In this document: piece after piece, positions 16,450-28,167 of the stretch
Layout: each line of letters starts with the position of its first letter
Position numbering within the stretch: the stretch's first letter is position 1
From: an uncultured Oscillospiraceae bacterium
GTDB taxonomy: Bacteria > Bacillota > Clostridia > Oscillospirales > Oscillospiraceae
Reading direction: 5' to 3'
Assembly: GCA_947629245.1 (NCBI GenBank)
Contig: CANRDC010000007.1
Coordinates: forward strand, 1-60,738
Length of the DNA stretch: 60,738 bases
Position numbers and translations under genes: made by a program
Notes under the pieces: generated by a model
The model's database searches: none
What the model saw: the letters and a program-made list of their open reading frames with translations, nothing else
What the model was told of the DNA's origin: nothing

Positions 16450-17309
16450 GTTTGATAGAGCTGCGGGACCTGACCCACGTTTACAGCCAGGGGACTCCCT
16501 TTGAAAAGACCGCTATCGACAGCCTGTCCCTCGCCATCGAGGCGGGCCAGACCGTGGGCCTCATCGGCCATACGGGCAGCGGCAAATCCACCCTCATCAG
16601 CCACCTGAACGCCCTTTTGAAGCCCACCAGCGGCACAGTGCTGCTGGACGGGGATGACATCTTCGCCTCCAAGGCGTCCATCCGCGCCGCCCGGTTCCGG
16701 GTGGGCGTGGTGTTCCAGTATCCGGAATACCAGCTTTTTGAGGAGACGGTGTTCGCGGACATCGCCTACGGGCCGAAAAATCTGAAGCTGGACGGGCCGG
16801 AGATCGACCGGCGGGTCCGGGAGGCCGCCGCCTTCGTGGGGCTGGACGCGGGCGTGTTCGACCGATCCCCCCTGGAGCTGTCCGGGGGCCAGAAGCGCCG
16901 GGCGGCCATCGCCGGGGTGCTGGCCATGGAGCCGGACGTGCTGGTGCTGGACGAACCCACCGCCGGGCTGGACCCGGCTGGCCGGGAGGATCTGCTGGGG
17001 CGGCTTTTCCGCTGGCGCCAGGTCCGGGACGCCACCATACTGCTCGTCACCCACGACATGTCCATCGCCAACCGCTGCGACCGGCTGGTGGTCATGTCGG
17101 AGGGCAGGATCGTGCTGGACGGGACCCCGGAGGCGGTCTTTTCCCACGGGGAGCAGCTGCTCTCCATCGGCCTGGACCTGCCCGCCGCGGCCCATATCGC
17201 GGGGCTGCTGCGGGAGCAGGGCCTAGACCTGCCCGCGGGCATCTACACCCTGGACCGGCTGGCGGAGGCCATCCTGGCCCTGCGGGGGAAGGAGGCTTCC
17301 CCATGCTGA
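16446..17309 (+). CDS. ecfA2: ECF transporter ATPase A2 component
   Basis: Second ATPase of the ECF module, 287 aa. Begins MSLIELRDLTHVYSQGTPFE; Walker A GHTGSGKS, Q-loop VVFQYPEYQLFEETVFADIA, signature LSGGQKRR, Walker B VLVLDEPTAGLD, switch VTHDMS. The ATG overlaps the ecfA1 stop (ATGA) and its own 3' end overlaps ecfT by seven bases, so all three are translationally coupled. Confidence 0.94.
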   Translation: MSLIELRDLTHVYSQGTPFEKTAIDSLSLAIEAGQTVGLIGHTGSGKSTLISHLNALLKPTSGTVLLDGDDIFASKASIRAARFRVGVVFQYPEYQLFEETVFADIAYGPKNLKLDGPEIDRRVREAAAFVGLDAGVFDRSPLELSGGQKRRAAIAGVLAMEPDVLVLDEPTAGLDPAGREDLLGRLFRWRQVRDATILLVTHDMSIANRCDRLVVMSEGRIVLDGTPEAVFSHGEQLLSIGLDLPAAAHIAGLLREQGLDLPAGIYTLDRLAEAILALRGKEASPC

Positions 17310-18109
17310 AGGACATCACCCTGGGCCAGTACTTCCCCGGCGACACGCCGGTCCACCGGCTGGACCCCCGGACCAAGCTGATCCTCACCCTGGTCTACAT
17401 CGCCGCCATCTTCATGGTGGGCTCCTGGGGCGGGTACGCGCTGGTATTCGCCGCTCTGGCGTCCGTCGCCGCCATCGCCCATATCCGGCCCAAGGCTCTT
17501 TTGAAGGGCTTGAAGCCGCTCATCTTCATCATCGTGTTCACCGCGGTGCTGAACCTGTTCTTCACCGGCGGGGACGATATCCTTTTCCAATGGAAGTTCA
17601 TCCATATCACCTGGACGGGCCTGGAGCGGGCCGTGAGCATGGTGCTGCGCATCCTGCTTCTGGTGTCGGGCACCTTTATGCTGACGTACACCACCTCGCC
17701 CCTGGCCATCACCGACGCTCTGGAGAGGCTGCTGTCGCCCTTGAAAAAGCTCCATGTGCCGGTATATGAGCTGAGCCTGATGATGTGCATCGCGCTGCGG
17801 TTCATCCCCACCCTCGTCGAGGAGACGGACCGGATCATGTCCGCCCAGAAGGCCCGTGGCGCCGACCTGGAGACGGGGACGCTTCCGGAGCGGGCCAGGG
17901 CCCTGCTGCCGCTTTTGATCCCCCTTTTCATCTCCTCCTTCCGGCGGGCCGACGAGCTGGCGCTGGCCATGGAGTGCCGGTGCTACAACGGCGGCCAGGG
18001 CAGGACCCGGATGAAGCAGCTTCACATGGCCCGGCAGGACGCGGCGGCGTTCGCGCTGGGGGCCCTGCTGGTGGCGGGCATCCTCCTGCTGCGGAGGCTG
18101 GGGATATGA
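17303..18109 (+). CDS. ecfT: ECF transporter transmembrane component T
   Basis: The scaffold membrane subunit that links S components to the EcfA ATPases, 268 aa with about six hydrophobic segments. The two coupling-helix motifs are visible: SAQKARGADLETG and LALAMECRCYNG, each holding the small-residue/Arg pattern that docks into the ATPases. Starts at ATG 17303 within the end of ecfA2 and ends with ATGA overlapping truA, the usual ecfA1-ecfA2-ecfT-truA order of Firmicutes. Confidence 0.93.
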   Translation: MLKDITLGQYFPGDTPVHRLDPRTKLILTLVYIAAIFMVGSWGGYALVFAALASVAAIAHIRPKALLKGLKPLIFIIVFTAVLNLFFTGGDDILFQWKFIHITWTGLERAVSMVLRILLLVSGTFMLTYTTSPLAITDALERLLSPLKKLHVPVYELSLMMCIALRFIPTLVEETDRIMSAQKARGADLETGTLPERARALLPLLIPLFISSFRRADELALAMECRCYNGGQGRTRMKQLHMARQDAAAFALGALLVAGILLLRRLGI

Positions 18110-18888
18110 GGAACATCGCCATCCGCCTTTCCTATGAAGGCTCCGCCTATCACGGCTGGCAGACCCAGGCGGGCCTGCCCACGGTCCAGCAGACCCTGGA
18201 GCGGGCCGTGAAAAAGACCGTGCAGCACGCGGCGCATGTGACCGGCTGCGGCCGCACCGACGCCGGGGTCCACGCCCTTCGCTACTGCGCCAACTTCCGC
18301 ACGGACTGCGCCATCCCCATCGAGCGCGTCCCCCTGGCCCTGAACAGCCGCCTGCCGGCGGACATCGCCGTCCAGGCCGCCGTGGAGGCTCCGGAGGGGT
18401 TCAACGCCATCGGCTCCTGCATCCAAAAGGAATATATCTACAAGATCCACAACAGCCGCATCCGGGACCCTTTTTTGGATCGCCGGGCCTGCTTCTGGCC
18501 CGCGCCCCTGGACGCGGACGTGATGAACGAGGCGGCGGCGGCTTTTGTGGGCAGGCACGACTTTGCCGCCGTGCGCAGCGTGGGCACCGAGACAAAAACC
18601 ACCGTCCGCACCGTGCGCTGGTGCCGGGCGGCGCGGGACGGGGACCTCGTCACCGTCACGGTGTGCGCCGACGGGTTTTTGTACAACATGGTCCGGGCCA
18701 TCGTAGGCACGCTGGTGTACGCCTCCGACGGCAAGCTCGCCCCCGGCGACATCCCGGCGCTGCTGGAGAAGGGCGACCGGCGTCTCACCGGTCCCACCAT
18801 GCCGCCCCAGGGGCTTTACATGCACCGGGTCTGGTACGAGGGGGCCGTGGGCAGGATGATGGGAAATATACCAGTGGACATCGATTGA
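18106..18888 (+). CDS. truA: tRNA pseudouridine(38-40) synthase
   Basis: Isomerises uridine to pseudouridine at tRNA positions 38-40 in the anticodon arm. The 260-aa protein starts MRNIAIRLSYEGSAYHGWQ; the catalytic Asp52 is in GCGRTDAGVHAL; FLYNMVRAIVGTLV near the C-terminus is the second family motif. The start overlaps the ecfT stop (ATGA). Pseudouridine chemistry also appears at the window edge (psuG) and at 28787 (kinase), though on the catabolic side. Confidence 0.95.
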   Translation: MRNIAIRLSYEGSAYHGWQTQAGLPTVQQTLERAVKKTVQHAAHVTGCGRTDAGVHALRYCANFRTDCAIPIERVPLALNSRLPADIAVQAAVEAPEGFNAIGSCIQKEYIYKIHNSRIRDPFLDRRACFWPAPLDADVMNEAAAAFVGRHDFAAVRSVGTETKTTVRTVRWCRAARDGDLVTVTVCADGFLYNMVRAIVGTLVYASDGKLAPGDIPALLEKGDRRLTGPTMPPQGLYMHRVWYEGAVGRMMGNIPVDID

Positions 18889-18947
18889 CATATTGTGATA
18901 AAATATATAGTTACGAAATACCAAGGGGAATACCAAGGGGATGACCC

Positions 18948-20558
18948 ATGGCGAACAAGCATCTGAAAAAAACCGACGCGCCGCCAAAAGCGGAAAAGAC
19001 CTCCAACGGCGCACGCCATACCAAGGAGGCCGTCACGTCTCAAAAGGCGAAAGCCAAAGCCCCCTCCAAGGCCAAAACGTCCGCCAAAGCGAAGGCCGCC
19101 TCCGGCGCCGGGGCCAAAAAAAGTCCCGGACAGGAGCAGGTCGTCTCCCTGACGGAGGCCCTTGCCGCCCAGGTGGAGGCGTCCATCGCCCAGTCCAGGG
19201 GGACGGCCCCCGCGGCGGAGGCAGAGGCGGCCGCGCCGAAAAAGAAAGTCCCCCGGCCCAAGCATACCGCCTCCCGGCGGTCCGGAGCCCCCGCCCGTCA
19301 GATGAAGGCCGACGGCGGCAAGCCGGAGCACCCGGACGCGTCCCCGGATGAGCCGCCCGCCGGTCCGCAGGAGGACGAGAAGGGCGGAAAAGCCCCCATG
19401 GCCTTCCGCCGGGACAAGGCGAAAAAGGTCCCCGGAGAGAAAAAGCCCCTGCTGTCCCACCGGGACCGGGTAGGGGCGGTCATCTCCCTCATCGCGGCGG
19501 TGGTCCTGCTGGCCGCCACGGCCGTGGTCTGGTTCTATAAGGACAGCTTCTCCCCGGACGGGATGCTCCTGTCCGCCGACACGGCGGCTGTGGCACGGGA
19601 GGAATATGTGTTCGACGCCGGTTCCGGCGAGGCGTTCGCCGCCGCCGGAAAGGGCCTGGCCGTGGCCAACACCTCCGGCTTTGAGCTGCTGGACACCGAC
19701 GGCACCCCCGTCACCAGCATGGTCATGCAGATGGAAAATCCCGCCGCCACCGGCTGCGACAGCTATGCGGTGTTCTACGATCTGGGCGGCAGGCGGATGG
19801 CCGTGGCCCGGTTCGACGGCGCCGTGGAGGAGCTCGACACGGAGGGCAGCATCCTCTCCGCCACCGTCTCCGAGGGCGGATATCTGGCCGTCACCACGGA
19901 GCAGACCGGCTATCGGGCGCTCGTGACGGTGTACGGCCCCGACCTGGACGAGGTATACAAGTGGTACTCCTCCTCCGCCTGGGTCATCAGCGCCGTCGTA
20001 TCCCCCGACAGCCGGAAGCTGGCCGTGCTCAGCTATACCGCCAGCGGCAGCGAGGTCCGCTTCTTCCGGCTGGACGAGGAGGAGCAGACGGCCTCTTACC
20101 AGGCGGAGAGCACGGTGCTGCTGGACATACACTGGTTCACCTCCAGCAAGCTGTGCGCCCTGTCCAGCGAGCAGGCGCTGTTTTTCAGCGCCGACGGCGA
20201 GGAACAGAGCGCCTATCCCTTCGGGGGCCAGTATCTGGTGGGCTATACCTTCGACGGCAGCAACTGCGCCGCCTTTGCCCTGAGCCCCTACAGGGCCGGT
20301 ACCACCGCCACGCTCGTCTCCCTGGACCCCAACGGCGAGGAGCTGGGCACGGCGGAGGTGCAGAGCGAGATCGTGTGCCTCACCGCGGCGGACCTGGAGG
20401 TCATGGTCCTGTGCTCCGACGGCGCCGTGCTCTACAACAGCTCCCTGGCGGAAAAGGGCCGCCTCAACGGTCTGCCGGGCTTCAAATACGGTCTGCTGCG
20501 CGACCGGGGCGAGGCCCTGCTTATCGCTTCCAACTACGCGGAAGTGTATGCCTTCTGA
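18948..20558 (+). CDS. DUF5711-type membrane-anchored beta-propeller protein
   Basis: A 536-aa protein in three parts. Residues 1-170 are Lys/Ala/Pro-rich and probably disordered, with many AKAK and APSKAK strings. Residues about 176-197 form one membrane helix (ISLIAAVVLLAATAVVWFY). The rest is an extracytoplasmic repeat domain of beta strands in the style of a propeller (AVFYDLGGRRMAVARFDG, GYLAVTTEQTGYRALVTVYG, ALSPYRAGTTATLVSLDPN). This matches the DUF5711 proteins of Clostridia, function unknown. It is followed at 46 bases by a CvpA-like gene and then a ClpE-like gene. A poor TTGACA/TATAGT pair at 18885-18911 may be its promoter; AAGGGG precedes the ATG. Confidence 0.75.
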   Translation: MANKHLKKTDAPPKAEKTSNGARHTKEAVTSQKAKAKAPSKAKTSAKAKAASGAGAKKSPGQEQVVSLTEALAAQVEASIAQSRGTAPAAEAEAAAPKKKVPRPKHTASRRSGAPARQMKADGGKPEHPDASPDEPPAGPQEDEKGGKAPMAFRRDKAKKVPGEKKPLLSHRDRVGAVISLIAAVVLLAATAVVWFYKDSFSPDGMLLSADTAAVAREEYVFDAGSGEAFAAAGKGLAVANTSGFELLDTDGTPVTSMVMQMENPAATGCDSYAVFYDLGGRRMAVARFDGAVEELDTEGSILSATVSEGGYLAVTTEQTGYRALVTVYGPDLDEVYKWYSSSAWVISAVVSPDSRKLAVLSYTASGSEVRFFRLDEEEQTASYQAESTVLLDIHWFTSSKLCALSSEQALFFSADGEEQSAYPFGGQYLVGYTFDGSNCAAFALSPYRAGTTATLVSLDPNGEELGTAEVQSEIVCLTAADLEVMVLCSDGAVLYNSSLAEKGRLNGLPGFKYGLLRDRGEALLIASNYAEVYAF

Positions 20559-20604
20559 ACGAAACAAACCACCGCCGAGTCCATTTTGCGAGAGGTAACA
20601 GTCT

Positions 20605-21351
20605 ATGAACGTCAACACCATCATCAACATCGTCCTGATCGCCATCCTAGTCATCTGCGGCTGGCAGGGTTATAAAAAGGGCATCATCATGGGAATTATC
20701 GAGGTGCTGGTGATAATACTATCTCTATACGGCGCCCAGCTTTTGTCCGATACCTATTCCTATGAGGTCATCCCGGTGCTGAAGCCCTTCGTCAGCGGTT
20801 ATATGGAGACGCAGGTGGAGAATACCGCCTACGCCGCCATGGGCTATGAGCTGGACCCCCAGACGGGCCGGTTCGACGTGTCTGTCTCCCTGGCGGATCT
20901 GCTGGCGGAGAACCCCGGCATGGAGGAGCAGATCGCCCGGCAATCCTTCCAGGCCCTGGGGCTGTATGATTCCATGGCCCAGACCCTCACAGACCGGACC
21001 ATGGCCTACGCCCAGGAGAACAACGCCTCCCTCACCTCCTCCATCGTCACCATCGCCTGTCAGACCGTCACCTGGTACGCCGGGTTCCTGCTGGCGTTCA
21101 TCATCCTGTTCGCCGTCTTTACCATCATCGTCAATCTGCCGAATCTGAGCTTCAAGATCCCCTACGTGGGCATCGTCAACGACATCGGCGGCGCCGCCAT
21201 CGGCGTGTTCGCGGGGCTGCTGTTCTGCTCCATCGCGGTGTGGGCCTGCCAGTTCGCGGGCCTGCTCCTGACGGAGCAGACCCTGCGGGGCACGGGTCTC
21301 GCGGCATTTCTTATGGACCAGAATCTTCTGGCCAACTACATAACTCTTTGA
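20605..21351 (+). CDS. CvpA family membrane protein
   Basis: A 248-aa protein with N-terminal hydrophobic helices (IINIVLIAILVICGWQGYKK then GIIMGIIEVLVIILSLYGAQ), an extracytoplasmic insert of about 90 residues, and two C-terminal helices with NLPNLSFKIPYVGIVNDIGG, the glycine-rich CvpA signature. CvpA proteins are linked to colicin V export, envelope homeostasis and biofilm in other bacteria; the mechanism is not settled. GAGAGG precedes the ATG. It sits 46 bases after the DUF5711 gene and 21 bases before the ClpE-like gene, suggesting one transcript. Confidence 0.82.
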   Translation: MNVNTIINIVLIAILVICGWQGYKKGIIMGIIEVLVIILSLYGAQLLSDTYSYEVIPVLKPFVSGYMETQVENTAYAAMGYELDPQTGRFDVSVSLADLLAENPGMEEQIARQSFQALGLYDSMAQTLTDRTMAYAQENNASLTSSIVTIACQTVTWYAGFLLAFIILFAVFTIIVNLPNLSFKIPYVGIVNDIGGAAIGVFAGLLFCSIAVWACQFAGLLLTEQTLRGTGLAAFLMDQNLLANYITL

Positions 21352-21372
21352 TCTTTTTACAAGGAGACTTCC

Positions 21373-23694
<2,322 letters not shown>

Positions 23695-23700
23695 ACTGGC

Positions 23701-23723
23701 AGGAAGGGCCGAAGGCCCTTCCT
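23701..23723 (+). terminator. Terminator of the DUF5711-cvpA-clpE unit
   Basis: Perfect palindrome AGGAAGGGCC (23701-23710) / GGCCCTTCCT (23714-23723) followed by TTTG, seven bases after the stop. Confidence 0.75.
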
Positions 23724-23736
23724 TTGCCAAAGGATG

Positions 23737-23861
23737 CAGCCTGCTGCAGCGCACGCGCAAGCGCGCACGTTTGCAGGCTGAGAAGTATGATTTCCGAGGT
23801 ACACGCCCCCGGAAATCATATCCAACTTTATTCGCCGCTTCGGCGGCGAACTCTGCGAGGC
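23737..23861 (+). repeat. Dispersed three-hairpin repeat, copy 3
   Basis: Hairpin A: CAGCCTGC (23737-23744) with GCAGGCTG (23773-23780). Hairpin B: ATGATTTCCG (23787-23796) with CGGAAATCAT (23810-23819). Hairpin C: TTCGCCGC (23831-23838) with GCGGCGAA (23843-23850). Tail CTCTGCGAGGC (23851-23861). Its 5' hairpin resembles copy 1 and the rest is almost identical to copy 2, so it links the two sequence variants. Confidence 0.88.
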
Positions 23862-23864
23862 AAA

Positions 23865-23889
23865 GGGCCAGACTGATCTGGCCCTCTTT
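23865..23889 (+). terminator. Second hairpin after repeat copy 3
   Basis: GGGCCAG (23865-23871) pairs with CTGGCCC (23878-23884), then TCTTTT. It lies only about 30 bases before the ABC gene start, so it could terminate read-through or attenuate that gene. Confidence 0.6.
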
Positions 23890-23916
23890 TATAGTTCACA
23901 GAAAGAGCGTACATAT

Positions 23917-25659
23917 ATGAAACAGAAAGATTTTACCCAGCACCCTATCCGGCTGTTCGCCAGCTATTACAAGCCCCATATGCGGCTGTTCCTGCTGGAC
24001 ATGTTCTGCGCGCTCGTCGCGTGCGCGGCGGACCTGATCTTCCCCTACGTCACCCGGTACACCCTGAACTCGCTGCTGCCGGATAAGCTGTTCGGGCTGT
24101 TTTTCGCCGTCATGGCCATCCTGGCGGCGGCCTATATCGTGAAGGCGGTGTGCAAGTTCGTCATCACCTACCTGGGCCACCTGATGGGGGTCCGGCTGGA
24201 GGCGGACATGCGCACGGACATTCTGACCCACATCCAGACCCTGTCCTTCTCCTTCTTCGACCACAACCGGACCGGCGTGCTCATGAGCCGGATCACCAAC
24301 GATCTGTTCTCCATCACGGAGCTAAGCCATCACGGGCCGGAGAACCTGATGACCAGTCTGGTGACGCTGCTGGGGGCCTTTGCCATCCTCTGCACCATCT
24401 GTTGGCCCCTGGCCTGCATCATCCTGGCGGTGGTGCCGCTGTTCATCCTCTTCACCGTCCACTGGAACGGCAAGATGGACGCGGCCAACGTGGAGGTGAA
24501 AAAGAGCCTGGGGGAGATCAACGCCTCCATCGAGTCGGGCATCTCCGGCATCCGTACCGCCAAGGCCTTCGCCAACGAGTCCGCCGAGGCGGACAAGTTC
24601 AAGGCCGCCAACGACAGGTTCAAGGACTCCAAGAAAAACTGGTACAAGACCATGGGCATCTACCACGCCGGTATCGACTCCACCATGAGCCTGATGCAGG
24701 TGCTCACCATCGCCATGGGCGGGTTTTTCATCATGCGGGGCCGCATGGACTATGTGGACCTGATCACCTTCTCCCTGTATGTGTCCACCTTCGTCCGGCC
24801 CATCACCCAGCTCGCCGACTTCATCGAGACCTTCACCGACGGCATGACCGGCTTCAAGCGCTTCCGGGACATCATGAACACAAAGCCCGAGATCGAGGAT
24901 AAGCCCGGCGCGGCGGAGCTGGAGCACGTGACGGGGGACGTGGAATATAAGGACGTGTCCTTCTCCTACACCGACGGCGTCCCCGTGCTGGAGCACGTCA
25001 GCTTCACCCTGCCCCACGGAAAGACCCTGGCAGTTGTCGGACCTTCCGGCGGCGGCAAGACCACATTGTGCCAGCTCCTGCCCCGGTTTTACGACGTGAC
25101 GGGCGGGGCGGTGTATCTGGACGGCCACGACGTGCGGGACGTGACCCAGCGGAGCCTGCACCAGAACATCGGCATCATCCAGCAGGACGTGTTCGTCTTT
25201 GCCGACACCATCCGGGAGAACATCCGCTACGGTCGGCCCGACGCCACCGACGAGGAGATCGTGGCCGCCGCCATACGGGCGGAGATACACCAGGACATAG
25301 AGGCCATGCCCAACGGCTACGACACCTTTGTGGGCGAGCGGGGCGTGATGCTCTCCGGCGGGCAGAAGCAGCGGCTCTCCATCGCCCGGGTGTTCCTCAA
25401 AAACCCGCCGGTGCTGATCCTGGACGAGGCCACCTCCGCCCTGGACAGCGTGACGGAAAAGCACATCCAGGCGTCGTTGGACGAGCTGGCCAAAGGCCGC
25501 ACCGGCATCATCATCGCCCACCGGCTCAGCACCGTGAAGAACGCGGACCTGATCGCCGTGGTGGAAAACGAACACATCGTGGAGCTGGGCCCCCGGGAGG
25601 AGCTTCTCGCCAGAGGCGGAGCCTTCGCCCGGCTGTGGCAGGCCCAGGACCTGTCCTGA
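23917..25659 (+). CDS. ABC transporter, fused permease/ATPase (exporter type)
   Basis: A 580-aa half-transporter of the MdlB/LmrA type, working as a dimer in the membrane. Six hydrophobic helices fill residues 20-320. The ATPase domain has Walker A GPSGGGKTT near residue 374, signature LSGGQKQR, Walker B VLILDEATSALD and switch IIIAHRLST. Single gene; a paired half-transporter is not adjacent, so it may be a homodimer. The substrate cannot be inferred. The ribosome site (GAAAGAG) is weak. A strong double-hairpin region follows its stop. Confidence 0.93.
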   Translation: MKQKDFTQHPIRLFASYYKPHMRLFLLDMFCALVACAADLIFPYVTRYTLNSLLPDKLFGLFFAVMAILAAAYIVKAVCKFVITYLGHLMGVRLEADMRTDILTHIQTLSFSFFDHNRTGVLMSRITNDLFSITELSHHGPENLMTSLVTLLGAFAILCTICWPLACIILAVVPLFILFTVHWNGKMDAANVEVKKSLGEINASIESGISGIRTAKAFANESAEADKFKAANDRFKDSKKNWYKTMGIYHAGIDSTMSLMQVLTIAMGGFFIMRGRMDYVDLITFSLYVSTFVRPITQLADFIETFTDGMTGFKRFRDIMNTKPEIEDKPGAAELEHVTGDVEYKDVSFSYTDGVPVLEHVSFTLPHGKTLAVVGPSGGGKTTLCQLLPRFYDVTGGAVYLDGHDVRDVTQRSLHQNIGIIQQDVFVFADTIRENIRYGRPDATDEEIVAAAIRAEIHQDIEAMPNGYDTFVGERGVMLSGGQKQRLSIARVFLKNPPVLILDEATSALDSVTEKHIQASLDELAKGRTGIIIAHRLSTVKNADLIAVVENEHIVELGPREELLARGGAFARLWQAQDLS

Positions 25660-25683
25660 AAACGTATTGTATTGCGATGCGAA

Positions 25684-25789
25684 GCCCGGTCAGGGCGAGC
25701 CGCGCGGCATTCCCGCGCGTCAAAGTCAAAATCCGCTGTGCGACAGGATTTTGACTTTCTGCGAGGGGGAATTCACTTTCCCCTCGCAG
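25684..25789. repeat. Hairpin-rich intergenic element, possibly related to the three-hairpin repeat
   Basis: After the ABC gene stop: CGCGCGG/CCGCGCG-like arms near 25700-25718, then perfect 13-bp arms AAAGTCAAAATCC (25722-25734) and GGATTTTGACTTT (25746-25758), then CTGCGAGGGG (25759-25768) with CCCCTCGCAG (25780-25789). The TCTGCGAGG after the long stem is also the tail of the four-copy repeat, so this may be a diverged member. It probably also terminates the ABC transcript. Confidence 0.5.
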
Positions 25790-25817
25790 TTTCAAACGGA
25801 AAGGGAGCGAAGCTCAC

Positions 25818-27197
25818 ATGGACCAGAATAAGGATTTTCTCGGCACGGAGCCTATCGGCAAGCTGCTGTTCAAGCTGGCGGTGCCCACGGTCATCGCACA
25901 GCTCATCAATATGCTCTACAACATCGTGGACCGGATCTACATCGGCCACATGCCCGGAGACGGAAGCCTGGCCCTCACCGGCGTGGGGGTATGTCTGCCC
26001 ATCATCCTGATCGTGTCCGCCTTCGCGGCGCTGGTGAGCTCCGGCGGCGCGCCCAGGGCCTCCATCTTCATGGGCAGGGGCGACATGGACGCCGCCGAAA
26101 AGACCCTGGGCGGCTGCTTCACGCTGCAGATCATCATCTCGGCCGTACTGACCGCTGTGCTGCTGCTCTGGGACCGGCCCCTGCTGCTGGCCTTCGGCGC
26201 GAGCTCCAACACCATCGACTACGCCGACAGCTACATGCGCGTCTATGCCGTCGGCACATTGTTCGTCCAGCTCACCCTGGGCATGAACGCCTTCATCACC
26301 GCCCAAGGCAACGCCAAGACCGGCATGCTCACCGTGCTCATCGGCGCGGTGTGCAACATCCTGCTGGACCCGGTGTTCATCTTCCTGTGCCACATGGGGG
26401 TCCGGGGCGCGGCTCTCGCCTCCATACTGTCCCAGGGCGTTTCCTGCGTGTGGTGCGTGAGCTTTCTCTGCGGGAAAAAGACGCTGCTGAAGCTGCGTCC
26501 GGCCAACATGCGCCTGGTCCCGAGCGTCGTGCTGCCATGCGTGGCGCTGGGCTTCGCCGCCTTCGTCATGCAGAGCAGCGAGAGCGTCATCTCCGTGTGC
26601 TTCAACGCCTCCCTGCTCAAATACGGCGGCGACGTGGCCGTGGGGGCCATGACCATCTGCACCAGCGTGATGCAGTTCGCCATGATGCCCATGCAGGGCA
26701 TCTCCCAGGGGGCCCAGCCCATCTCCAGCTACAACTACGGCGCCGGTAACGCTGGGCGCGTAAAAAAGACCTTCCGGCTGCTGCTGACCTGCTGCCTCAC
26801 GTTCTCCACGGCCCTGTGGCTGTCACTGATGCTGCTGCCCAGAGCCTTCGCGTCCATCTTCACCTCCGACGGGTCGCTGATCGACTTCGCCGTGGGCGCC
26901 ATCCGCATCTACTGCGCCGGTGTCTTCGTGTTCGGCGTCCAGATCGCCTGCCAGATGACCTTCGTGTCCCTTGGCAACGCCCCCTGCTCGGTGATCGTGG
27001 CGGTGGTGCGAAAGTTCGTACTTCTTCTGCCGCTCATTTACATCATGCCCCGCCTGGTCGCGGACCCGACCATGGGCGTATACCTGGCCGAGCCGGTGGC
27101 GGACGTGACCGCCGTGACCTTCACCGCCATTTTGTTCTCCTTCCAGTTCCGCAAGGCCATGAAAAAGCTGGAGGCGGAACACCCGGCGGGAGACTGA
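25818..27197 (+). CDS. MATE family efflux transporter
   Basis: A 459-aa antiporter with about twelve membrane helices, of the NorM/DinF-like branch different from the MATE at 12420. Family segments include ELLFKLAVPTVIAQL-like IGKLLFKLAVPTVIAQL, MYNIVDRIYIGHMPG, FITAQGNAKTGML, MQGISQGAQPISSYNYGAGN and a C-terminal basic tail. GGGAG precedes the ATG. Adjacent to an ABC exporter and 13 bases before nrnA. Confidence 0.93.
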   Translation: MDQNKDFLGTEPIGKLLFKLAVPTVIAQLINMLYNIVDRIYIGHMPGDGSLALTGVGVCLPIILIVSAFAALVSSGGAPRASIFMGRGDMDAAEKTLGGCFTLQIIISAVLTAVLLLWDRPLLLAFGASSNTIDYADSYMRVYAVGTLFVQLTLGMNAFITAQGNAKTGMLTVLIGAVCNILLDPVFIFLCHMGVRGAALASILSQGVSCVWCVSFLCGKKTLLKLRPANMRLVPSVVLPCVALGFAAFVMQSSESVISVCFNASLLKYGGDVAVGAMTICTSVMQFAMMPMQGISQGAQPISSYNYGAGNAGRVKKTFRLLLTCCLTFSTALWLSLMLLPRAFASIFTSDGSLIDFAVGAIRIYCAGVFVFGVQIACQMTFVSLGNAPCSVIVAVVRKFVLLLPLIYIMPRLVADPTMGVYLAEPVADVTAVTFTAILFSFQFRKAMKKLEAEHPAGD

Positions 27198-27210
27198 AAG
27201 GAGGCTGGAT

Positions 27211-28167
27211 ATGGAGCGTATCGACGCGAAGCGGGCCGCGGCGCTGCTGGCCGCCGCAAACGACATCCTCATCGTCACCCACATCCGGCCGGACGGGGAC
27301 ACCGCCGGCAGCGGCTGCGCCCTGTGCCTGGGGCTGCGGGCCCTGGGCAAGCGGGCGTTTCTCGCCGCCAATCCCCCCTCCATGGCCCGGTATGAGAAAT
27401 ACATGACCCCCTACTTTGCCCCGGAAAGCTTCGTCCCCGGTTTCATCGCCGCGGTGGACACGCCGGGGCCGGGCCAGTATCCCCCCGGCTGGGAGGCTCT
27501 GGCGGAGCAGACCGACCTGGCCGTCGACCACCACGGCACCAACAGCGGCTATGCCCGCTATACCTATCTGGAGGCGGACAGCGCCGCCACGGGGGAGCTG
27601 GTGTATCTGGTCCTCCGTGAGCTGGGCGTCTCCCTTGCCCCGGACATGGCCGAGGCCCTGTACGTAGCCCTGGCTACGGACACCAACGGCTTTCGCACGC
27701 CGGGCACCACCGGCCGGACATTGACCATCGCCGGGGCATTGCGCCAGACGGGCTTTGACGCGGCGGCGCTCACCCGCGCGCTGTTTGAGACGAAATCCGC
27801 CGCCCGGCTCCGGCTGGAGGCGGCGCTGTACGGCGGCATGCGCTTTCCAAGGCCCGGCCTGTGCGTCATGACCCTGCCACTGGAGACCATCGCCGCCTGC
27901 GGGGCCACGGAGGACGACATGGACAAGCTGTCCCTGCTGACCACGGTGCCGGAGGGCGTCCGGACGGGGCTTCTTCTGCGGGAGCTTTCCGACGGGCGCT
28001 GGAAGGTGTCCCTGCGGACGGACGGGTCCGTCCACGCCGGACAAATTTTGCAAACCGCCGTGGGCGGCGGCGGCCACGCCGACGCCGCCGGAGCCGTGAC
28101 CGCCGGACCTCCCCAGCGGATCGAGGCCGCGGTGCTCGCGGCTCTGGACAGGGCGCGGGCCGTATGA
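27211..28167 (+). CDS. nrnA: DHH/DHHA1 phosphoesterase, NrnA-like
   Basis: NrnA-type enzymes degrade nano-RNAs and dephosphorylate pAp in the cytosol. The 318-aa product has the DHH-domain metal motifs THIRPDGDTAGS, VDTPG, VDHHG and ATDTNGFR, and the DHHA1 substrate motif GGGGHADAAG near the C-terminus. AAAGGAGG precedes the ATG, which lies 13 bases after the MATE stop. In many Firmicutes nrnA is next to truB or ribF; here that partnership is missing. Confidence 0.9.
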   Translation: MERIDAKRAAALLAAANDILIVTHIRPDGDTAGSGCALCLGLRALGKRAFLAANPPSMARYEKYMTPYFAPESFVPGFIAAVDTPGPGQYPPGWEALAEQTDLAVDHHGTNSGYARYTYLEADSAATGELVYLVLRELGVSLAPDMAEALYVALATDTNGFRTPGTTGRTLTIAGALRQTGFDAAALTRALFETKSAARLRLEAALYGGMRFPRPGLCVMTLPLETIAACGATEDDMDKLSLLTTVPEGVRTGLLLRELSDGRWKVSLRTDGSVHAGQILQTAVGGGGHADAAGAVTAGPPQRIEAAVLAALDRARAV

